Translations under genes and position numbers: made by a program
Notes under the pieces: generated by a model
The model's input: the letters and a program-made list of their open reading frames with translations, nothing else
The model's database searches: none
What the model was told of the DNA's origin: nothing
Source of the DNA: Clostridia bacterium
Lineage (GTDB): Bacteria > Bacillota > Clostridia > UMGS1810
NCBI GenBank assembly: GCA_016293435.1
Contig: JAEDEG010000086.1
Location: 1 to 11,113 of the forward strand
DNA length: 11,113 bases
Direction of reading: 5' to 3'
Shown here: piece by piece, positions 5,895-11,113 of the stretch
Layout: each line of letters starts with the position of its first letter
Position numbering within the stretch: position 1 is the first letter of the stretch

Positions 5895-7577
5895 TTAAGG
5901 ATTGTTTTGATGTTTCATACAAATTTGCCTGTTTTTGACGGTAATTATGCTGTCTCCCATGTTAACCGCACATTCCTTGTGGGAGATTATGATACAGGTT
6001 TTACCGCTGTTTTTGATATTTGTAAGCATTTCGGCCTCTGTCTTTTCATCAAGCGCCGAGGTAGCCTCGTCCAAAAGAAGCACGGGTGCGCCTGAGTATA
6101 TAGCCCTTGCAACGGCAAGACGCTGAATCTGCCCCTCCGAAAGACCGGCTCCGCCCTCACCGAGAACCGTGTCAAATCCATTGGGCAAATCTTTTATTAC
6201 ATTATATATGCATGCCGTTTTGGCAGCATTCTCTATTTTTTCGTCTGAAACCTCATCAGACATAAAGCTTATATTCTCTTTGACCGTTCCTGAGAGAATC
6301 ATATTGCCCTGAGGTACATAAGCAAAGAGTGAGCGAGTGGAGGCATCGGTTACAAAGCTATTGCCGTTTTTACATTCCAGTCTGATTTCACCTTTGTCCG
6401 GTGTCAGAATACCGAGTATAAGCTTAACAAATGTGCTCTTGCCTATACCGGAAATACCGGTAATAACAATAAGAGAGCGAGGCTTAATTTTTGTGGATGC
6501 ACCATCAAAAATCAACTCGTCGCCATATGAAAACGAAACATTGTCTGCATTAATACATTCGAGCTCGGAATATAACGCATCTGCGTCGATATTATCGTAT
6601 CTTGCTTCTTCATCCGGCATATCCTCAATTTCCATAACACGCTCCGCAGAGGCAGTTGTGGCATATATTTGAGGCAAAATACCGGCAAGCTCTTTAAACG
6701 GACTCTGAACCTGACCCACAAGCTGCACTATTGCAGTAAATGTACCAACTGTCATAAGTCCGACAGATATTTTGTAGGCACACCATGCAACGGCAAAATA
6801 ATATCCTATGGTCATAGATATAAAAAAGAGAATATTTGCAACAATACTGAGATATCCTCTTTTCATAATTATGCTCATATAGTCATTTTGAAGCTTTTTG
6901 GTATTTTCTTCAATTCGATTATACGCACAAAACGACTTAATAACCGGGAGATTTTGTATGGTTTCCAAAATAAAGGACTGAATTTTGCCGCCGGACTGCT
7001 GACATTTTTTGTGAAGGGGTTTGACCTTTTTGCTGTATATGCGTGCAACTATCATAACAAACGGACCAACAACCAGAAAGATAAGCGCAAAGCGCGAATC
7101 GAGAGCATATAGTGCCGCAAAGCCAAGCAAAATACGCGATACAAATGCAAACAGATTGGGAAATACAGACATTATATTGGTTGTGATGATATTTACATCG
7201 TTATTCAGCCTGTTAAGAAGCTCGCCCGAATGATATTCGGATACCGACCTTAGCTGCTTTTTCAAAAGCTTTGAAAACACGCTTTTTTGAAATTTGTTTT
7301 TGAGAGCAGTTTCGGTGTAGAGATTTACAAGTGTATAGCAAATCTGAACAGCAAGCTGAAATGCAACCAAAAATACCAGCTTCAAAACCGGCTCTTTTAG
7401 GCTCTCACCCGATACTGCACAGTCGAGCAATGTTTTTGAAACAAGAGCAAATCTTACTGAAATATATGAAATCGATACAGCACAGAGGGTGAGAAAAACA
7501 ATTCTCAGCCATGCGGATTTGGTATTGTTAAAAAGCCACTTTAATGATTTTGGATTTTGCTTTTTTATTGTAATCAC
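5895..7577 (-). CDS. ABC exporter, fused membrane and ATPase domains
   Basis: The 560-residue half-transporter has a six-helix exporter membrane domain (about residues 20-300), including the EYHSGELLNRLNNDV coupling stretch at 114-128. An ATPase domain follows, with Walker A GISGIGKST (374-382), Q-loop YVPQG (Q423), signature LSEGQ (479-483; the usual second Gly is Glu), Walker B VLLLDEATSALD (499-510) and switch His533 (IISHK). Two copies should form a homodimer that exports a substrate. There is no N-terminal C39 peptidase domain, so leader removal must be done elsewhere; the adjacent S26-like protein is a candidate. The start is GTG 7575-7577, 9 nt after the peptidase gene stop, with only a weak GGG-containing site, which suggests translational coupling. 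Likely cargo is the matured 54-residue peptide. Confidence 0.93.
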   Translation of the reverse strand: MITIKKQNPKSLKWLFNNTKSAWLRIVFLTLCAVSISYISVRFALVSKTLLDCAVSGESLKEPVLKLVFLVAFQLAVQICYTLVNLYTETALKNKFQKSVFSKLLKKQLRSVSEYHSGELLNRLNNDVNIITTNIMSVFPNLFAFVSRILLGFAALYALDSRFALIFLVVGPFVMIVARIYSKKVKPLHKKCQQSGGKIQSFILETIQNLPVIKSFCAYNRIEENTKKLQNDYMSIIMKRGYLSIVANILFFISMTIGYYFAVAWCAYKISVGLMTVGTFTAIVQLVGQVQSPFKELAGILPQIYATTASAERVMEIEDMPDEEARYDNIDADALYSELECINADNVSFSYGDELIFDGASTKIKPRSLIVITGISGIGKSTFVKLILGILTPDKGEIRLECKNGNSFVTDASTRSLFAYVPQGNMILSGTVKENISFMSDEVSDEKIENAAKTACIYNVIKDLPNGFDTVLGEGGAGLSEGQIQRLAVARAIYSGAPVLLLDEATSALDEKTEAEMLTNIKNSGKTCIIISHKECAVNMGDSIITVKNRQICMKHQNNP

Positions 7578-7586
7578 CGCCCAAAT

Positions 7587-8066
7587 TTAATGGTGAATGA
7601 GCCTAATACGTCTCTTTAGCCTTGCCAGCATTTTTATAAACGCAACCAACTTATGACGAAACGGGAAAATAAGAAGCCACAGCCTTGAATACATGCGATA
7701 CCACAAAGCATTGACAGAATACTGTCTGCCAAATCGTTCAAAGCGTTTCAACTTTGCAAAGCACGCTTCCCTTTTGACGGGATATTCTTTTGTTACCTCA
7801 TTGTCACCGGCAATGGTAAAGTTATCTCCGTCTATCTTTAAGATACGATGAAAAACATATTGACCGCTTTTGCGCTTATACAAAACAACATCATACTTTT
7901 TGAAATCGGAGCTTCCCTCAATAACAACACAGTCGGTTCTGTGTCTGAAAAGAGGATACATGCTGTTGCCGGTCACGGTAATCTTAATCTCTTTACCTTC
8001 TTTGAGCACCTCCTCTATCAGAGGGCCAAGCTCTTCAATGCTCGGTCTGAATTTTTTTGCAATCAT
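7587..8066 (-). CDS. S24/S26 (SipW-type) signal-peptidase-like protein
   Basis: The 159-residue protein shows the S26 fold markers: GNSMYP with the nucleophile Ser35, YVFHR with His73 in place of the bacterial catalytic Lys (as in SipW/ER-type signal peptidases) and IAGDNEV with Asp88. Unlike a classical signal peptidase it has no N-terminal membrane anchor. Instead there is a hydrophobic stretch near residues 128-146, flanked by a very basic tail (ARLKRRIRLIHH). Such proteins recur beside PqqD-like and ABC exporter genes in Clostridia peptide loci, where a role in leader cleavage is plausible but, as far as I know, not shown. The ATG lies 5 nt after the PqqD-like stop and its GTGGAG ribosome site is inside that gene's last codons, so the genes are tightly coupled. 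Confidence 0.88.
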   Translation of the reverse strand: MIAKKFRPSIEELGPLIEEVLKEGKEIKITVTGNSMYPLFRHRTDCVVIEGSSDFKKYDVVLYKRKSGQYVFHRILKIDGDNFTIAGDNEVTKEYPVKREACFAKLKRFERFGRQYSVNALWYRMYSRLWLLIFPFRHKLVAFIKMLARLKRRIRLIHH

Positions 8067-8071
8067 TTATC

Positions 8072-8338
8072 TTACTCCACAATATTGTTCTCTTTGAGAA
8101 GAGCTACAAACTCTTCAACATCGGCCGAGAGCTCTTCGTCAGAGGCACCCTCATATTCCGATTTGAGAGCATCTACAAGCTCAGGTATGGTTTTGTCTTC
8201 GGAAAGACAATTCCATAAAAAGGCACCCGTCTCGTTGGTTGTAACCATAAGGCTGAAATCAACCATATCATCTCCAATGGGGACCACAACGTAGCTTCCT
8301 GCAATTTCTTTCAAAATAAAGCCTTTTTTAATTTTCAT
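8072..8338 (-). CDS. PqqD-like peptide-recognition (RRE) protein
   Basis: The 88-residue protein matches the PqqD fold in size and pattern. A basic beta-hairpin start (MKIKKGFILKEIAGSYVVVP) is followed by DDMVDFSLMVTTNETGAFLW, where the NETGAFLW stretch is the strongest family sign, and then a helical C-terminal half ending VALLKENNIVE. PqqD proteins bind the leader of a ribosomally made precursor and present it to a modifying enzyme. Here the likely partner is the 54-residue peptide. The ATG has AAAGGA overlapping the stop of the preceding gene, so it is coupled to that gene and to the peptidase gene 5 nt downstream. No partner enzyme of known type is adjacent. Confidence 0.9.
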   Translation of the reverse strand: MKIKKGFILKEIAGSYVVVPIGDDMVDFSLMVTTNETGAFLWNCLSEDKTIPELVDALKSEYEGASDEELSADVEEFVALLKENNIVE

Positions 8339-8352
8339 TTATGTCATTCCTT

Positions 8353-9411
8353 TCAACTTAGCACCGTACCGTTTGGCAAAACGAGTGTTGGAGCATTGAG
8401 CTTGCCAAGCGTTGCACAGCGAGCCTTTGAATTTGCAATTCTCTTTTTGAGACTCAGTCTGTCTTCGTAAAAAGCAAATGCAGACATCAGCTCATAAAAA
8501 GTAAGATATAATATATCGGATGAAGAATATATGCTGCCGCCCAAAACAAATACCTCAGAGAGAATTTTGAACCGATTAATCTGTTTGTCTATATAGTCTG
8601 AAATGCGAGTTATAGGAGTTGGATCACATCTTAGAACCGAATCGCCGATTGCCGAATATGTATGCGCAATGCATTCTCTCTTTATATCAAGAGCAAAGCT
8701 GTGCTCACTCCCCCGAAACCTTGATGCGGGAATCTGCTCATTTTTTAGAATATGGGATATCTGCTTTTTGTTTGGTCTATGCTTTGAGAGCTTATGCATA
8801 TGTTTGTGCAAAAGCTCTTTATGCTCAGGCTTTGTAACAACCGCCGCAAGATCAAGACCGCACAGCTTGGATGCGGCTAATGCAAAATCGGCACTGCAAT
8901 ATACGGAGTTAAAGCAATTGTAAAACGGAGTGGCAACTCGTATGCCGGCTCTCATAAAGCCGATGTTTAGCATATCGCACAGCATTGATGCTTCGAGAGG
9001 CTTTGGTACATCGGAGAAAAAGAGCGGTGTGACATTGATACAAATGCAACTGCACTCACCGTTTATTGCCGGAATCGGCAGCCATACATCGGGCAAAATC
9101 TCAGATTTCAAAAGCTCTGTTATGCCGTCTGCGCTGCTTATCCACATTATACGCCTTGCATCGTTAAATTTCAATTCTTCTGCGTGAAGCAATTTGTATA
9201 CACCGGCTATTATTTCATAGGGCAACCCAAAATGAGATTCATCGTGCGGGAATAGCTTATCTATAGTCTGACGCTCTCTGCTGTAGCGGTATATCTCTCT
9301 TTTGCAGTCCGGGTCTGCCAAGGCAAAATCGTCGGTAAAAAGAACTGTTATCTCTGCTGCGGCGCAGCTGCCGGATGAATCTGCCGACGAAGCATAGCCG
9401 TACATAAGCAA
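8353..9411 (-). CDS. Unrecognised protein, first gene of the peptide cluster
   Basis: The 352-residue product (starting MLMYGYASSADSS) has no motif I can tie to a known enzyme: no radical SAM CxxxCxxC, no ATP-grasp or asparagine-synthetase signature and no Walker A. It has about 12 Cys, including ECSCIC, a basic His-rich stretch HKHMHKLSKHRPNKK near its middle and a C-terminal helical region ending APTLVLPNGTVLS. There is no signal peptide or membrane helix. I chose TTG 9409-9411 because AAGGAG lies exactly 7 nt upstream; ATG 9403-9405 two codons later is the alternative. A longer frame from TTG 9453 reads through repeat copy 2 and is rejected. It is the promoter-proximal gene, and the PqqD-like gene overlaps its stop with a ribosome site, so it may be the partner enzyme of the PqqD-like protein. 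Confidence 0.8.
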   Translation of the reverse strand: MLMYGYASSADSSGSCAAAEITVLFTDDFALADPDCKREIYRYSRERQTIDKLFPHDESHFGLPYEIIAGVYKLLHAEELKFNDARRIMWISSADGITELLKSEILPDVWLPIPAINGECSCICINVTPLFFSDVPKPLEASMLCDMLNIGFMRAGIRVATPFYNCFNSVYCSADFALAASKLCGLDLAAVVTKPEHKELLHKHMHKLSKHRPNKKQISHILKNEQIPASRFRGSEHSFALDIKRECIAHTYSAIGDSVLRCDPTPITRISDYIDKQINRFKILSEVFVLGGSIYSSSDILYLTFYELMSAFAFYEDRLSLKKRIANSKARCATLGKLNAPTLVLPNGTVLS

Positions 9412-9422
9412 ATATACTCTCC

Positions 9423-9541
9423 TTTCAATAAGCGGCAAAGCCGCGTCATTCAACGTTTTCAGTGGGAGATTGAACTCCCACTGAAAAAATTAAATGTCAC
9501 CCGCCGCCTATAGAGGCGGGGGGCATCTTAATTTAGTTATA
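9423..9541. repeat. Multi-hairpin dispersed repeat, copy 2
   Basis: This copy matches the one at 1035-1153 over 119 bp with two substitutions, both in the long palindrome's loop side (tataaagg to tatagagg, and gggggac to ggggggc). The order of hairpins is the same: short GCGGC stem, 13-bp perfect stem, long palindrome followed on the minus strand by TTAATTTTTT. Its inner edge meets the AAGGAG ribosome site of the unrecognised first cluster gene. Its outer edge lies about 26 bp from that gene's predicted -10 box, so it makes up nearly all of the leader RNA. Confidence 0.9.
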
Positions 9542-9567
9542 TTATTTTTACAATTATTTCATTATAT

Positions 9568-9596
9568 ATAATAACATTAATATGGAATAAAAGCAA
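9568..9596 (-). promoter_or_regulatory. Predicted promoter of the peptide-maturation operon
   Basis: On the minus strand TTGCTT (9591-9596) and TATTAT (9568-9573) are 17 nt apart with an extended -10 TG. The start would be near 9561, giving a leader of about 150 nt that contains repeat copy 2. It would drive the unrecognised protein, PqqD-like, peptidase and exporter genes. Between here and the antiporter promoter (9597-9731) I see only AT-rich sequence. Confidence 0.55.
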
Positions 9597-9731
9597 GTGA
9601 TAATTGAAAAATTAAAATTACATCTTTATTACAACAAATAAAAATATCATTCTAAATACGACAAAGCACATCTTAGAACACATATAACTAAAAATATCAA
9701 AAAAACAGGAGAAAACCATGCACTTTTGCCC

Positions 9732-9760
9732 TTGAAATTTGTTTTAATTTGTAATACAAT
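9732..9760 (+). promoter_or_regulatory. Predicted sigma-A promoter for the antiporter
   Basis: TTGAAA (9732-9737) and TACAAT (9755-9760) are separated by 17 nt. Transcription would start near 9767, about 20 nt before the chosen ATG, which leaves room for the GAAGAG ribosome site and argues against a translation start at TTG 9767. Confidence 0.65.
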
Positions 9761-9787
9761 TTTAATTTGGAAAGAAGAGTGATATGT

Positions 9788-10966
9788 ATGCACGCATATA
9801 CAGTGTTTAAAGATGTTGCCATAATACTTGTAATGGCAAAAATATTCGGTCTGCTTGCCCGAAAATGCAAAGCACCTCAGGTTGTGGGTGAAATAATTGC
9901 AGGTCTTGTTATCGGGCCGTGTCTGCTCGGATGGGTAGCTCAAACGGAGTTTATATCATGTATGGCAGAAATCGGCGTTGTGATACTAATGTTCGGCGCA
10001 GGACTTGAAACCAACATGAAAAAACTTATCAAAACCGGTCCAAAGGCACTTGCCATAGCGTGTGCCGGTGTGTTTGTTCCGCTTGCCGGAGGTACGCTTT
10101 TGTATATGATATTTTACGGAGCGGCAAGTATAGGCAGTGCGGAATTTCTCAAAGCGGTATTTATGGGAACGATTATGACGGCAACGTCGGTTAGTATAAC
10201 CGTGCAGGCACTTAAAGAAATGGGCTATCTCACCGGGACAGTCGGAACAACCATTTTAAGTGCGGCAATTATAGATGATATTATCGGCATTATAGTTCTC
10301 ACATTTGTAATAGGAATGAAATCTGAAAACACCGAGCCGATTGCCGTAATCCTTAGCACCATTGCATTTTTTTGCTTTGCAATTGTCGGCGGTATTATTA
10401 TGCATTATGTATTCAAAAAATTTGACAACAAGCATCCCCACACCAGACGTATTCCGATTTTGGGATTGGCATTTTGCCTGGCACTTTCTTATATAGCAGA
10501 AAAGTATTTTGGAATTGCCGATATCACCGGTGCGTATGTTGCCGGAATTATCCTTTGCAGCATAAGAGATTCGGATTATATAGCCGAAAAAATGGATATC
10601 AACTCATATATGATTTTCGGTCCGCTGTTTTTTGCGAGCATAGGTCTGAAAACCAATATCAGCGGTGTGAATATGGCAATACTGGGTTTTTCGGTATGTT
10701 TTGTAATTGTGGCGCTTATAACCAAAATTATAGGGTGCGGTCTTGTTTCTAGACTGTGCCGATTTAAAATGTCGGATTCGGCAAAAATAGGCGTAGGCAT
10801 GATGACAAGGGGCGAGGTTGCACTGATTGTGGCGCAAAAGGGCCTCTCTGCAGGCATGATGGATCCGGTATATTTCACTTCTGTGATTTTGCTTATTATA
10901 GTATCGTCGATTGCAACACCTATTTTTCTAAAATTATTGTATTCAAAATTTCCCGAAAAAGCATAA
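9788..10966 (+). CDS. CPA2-family cation:proton antiporter (NapA/KefB type)
   Basis: The 392-residue protein is close to the usual membrane-domain length of this family and lacks KTN/TrkA regulatory domains. Visible family features are APQVVGEIIAGLVIGP (29-44), GVVILMFGAGLET (63-75), TATSVSITV in a crossed-helix segment (131-139), the ion-binding Asp pair in AIIDDIIGII (Asp163-Asp164), ADITGAYVAGIIL (244-256), PLFFASIGLKTNI (279-291) and MMTRGEVALIVAQKGL (338-353). It should exchange Na+ or K+ for H+ across the membrane, serving pH or salt homeostasis; the cation is not decided by the sequence. I chose ATG 9788, preceded by GAAGAG at about 8 nt; GTG 9779 is an alternative. It is the only plus-strand gene, divergent from the peptide operon and not obviously linked to it. 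Confidence 0.93.
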   Translation: MHAYTVFKDVAIILVMAKIFGLLARKCKAPQVVGEIIAGLVIGPCLLGWVAQTEFISCMAEIGVVILMFGAGLETNMKKLIKTGPKALAIACAGVFVPLAGGTLLYMIFYGAASIGSAEFLKAVFMGTIMTATSVSITVQALKEMGYLTGTVGTTILSAAIIDDIIGIIVLTFVIGMKSENTEPIAVILSTIAFFCFAIVGGIIMHYVFKKFDNKHPHTRRIPILGLAFCLALSYIAEKYFGIADITGAYVAGIILCSIRDSDYIAEKMDINSYMIFGPLFFASIGLKTNISGVNMAILGFSVCFVIVALITKIIGCGLVSRLCRFKMSDSAKIGVGMMTRGEVALIVAQKGLSAGMMDPVYFTSVILLIIVSSIATPIFLKLLYSKFPEKA

Positions 10967-10987
10967 GCTGTAAAATATATAATCATA

Positions 10988-11057
10988 TTCAATAAGCGGC
11001 AAAGCCGCGTCATTCAACGTTTTCAGTGGGAGATTGAACTCCCACTGAAAAAATTAA
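10988..11057. repeat. Multi-hairpin dispersed repeat, copy 3 (variant outer hairpin)
   Basis: Seventy bases match copies 1 and 2 exactly through the GCGGC hairpin (10996-11008) and the 13-bp stem (11020-11051), up to AAATTAA. Beyond that the long GC-rich palindrome is replaced by a different imperfect hairpin (about 11062-11080, GGGATGTTT with AAACACCC), flanked by AATT-type ends. The copy begins 21 nt after the antiporter stop. It is not upstream of any minus-strand gene, so it could act only as a 3' structure for the antiporter mRNA or have no role. The remaining bases to 11113 show nothing else I can name. Confidence 0.85.
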
Positions 11058-11113
11058 GATGGGGATGTTTAAAAACACCCTAAATTACAAAAAAGGATCT
11101 CTAATCGAGGTCC

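Noticed and set aside
5895..7577. Peptidase-containing (C39) ABC exporter
   Set aside because: The protein starts directly with the membrane domain; there is no N-terminal Cys/His peptidase of about 150 residues.
8353..9411. Radical SAM or lasso cyclase identity for the unknown protein
   Set aside because: No CxxxCxxC cluster motif and no asparagine-synthetase ATP-binding signature can be found despite many Cys residues.
9412..9453. N-terminal extension of the unknown cluster protein from TTG 9453
   Set aside because: It is repeat-encoded; the AAGGAG site lies inside the extension and is spaced 7 nt from TTG 9411.
9767..9787. Upstream TTG start for the antiporter
   Set aside because: The predicted transcription start falls at about 9767, leaving no leader for ribosome binding; ATG 9788 fits the family start better.
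9767..10966. Potassium efflux KefB/KefC with regulatory domain
   Set aside because: The frame ends right after the last membrane helix, with no TrkA-N or TrkA-C domain.
1035..11057. CRISPR array
   Set aside because: The three repeats are about 70-119 bp and separated by kilobases of genes; there are no regular short spacers and no cas genes.

Overview
The window is AT-rich with strong Shine-Dalgarno sites, sigma-A-type promoters, an HU gene and an SLH-domain surface protein. This suggests a low-GC Gram-positive anaerobe of class Clostridia, perhaps a gut Oscillospiraceae/Ruminococcaceae relative; that placement is inferred from gene style, not from a marker gene. All genes but one lie on the minus strand.

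Reading along minus-strand transcription from about 9600 down to 1700, the core is an accessory cluster that looks like a peptide-maturation (RiPP-type) locus. It begins with a promoter and a structured leader, then an unrecognised 352-residue protein (8353-9411), a PqqD-like protein (8072-8338), a SipW-type S26 peptidase-like protein (7587-8066) and an ABC exporter (5895-7577), all within about 15 nt of each other. A near-consensus promoter (5773-5801) then drives a small secreted protein (5202-5732) and a 54-residue peptide (5011-5175). The peptide looks like a precursor, with a short leader carrying a YxxP motif. A long terminator-like hairpin (4939-4985) follows. After it come an HPr-kinase-like protein (4032-4913), a six-repeat SLH surface protein (2415-4019) and an unknown membrane protein (1743-2381). 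PqqD-like, HprK-like and ABC exporter genes together with a small YxxP peptide recall the paeninodin-type lasso peptide loci. However, no lasso cyclase, B2 protease or radical SAM enzyme lies in the window, so the chemistry is open.

The left flank is housekeeping: HU (1325-1597) with a promoter and a clear terminator, a LOG-family protein (433-1008) and a truncated unknown gene (1-419). The right flank is a plus-strand CPA2 cation:proton antiporter (9788-10966).

A repeat built from consecutive hairpins occurs three times in the same orientation (1035-1153, 9423-9541, 10988-11057). The first two copies are 119 bp and differ at only two positions. Each lies between a predicted promoter and the start of a minus-strand gene, so each would form most of that gene's 5' leader. 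The third copy follows the antiporter, keeps about 70 bp and has a different outer hairpin. Reading through the repeat in frame gives both downstream genes the same false N-terminus, MNDAALPLIE.
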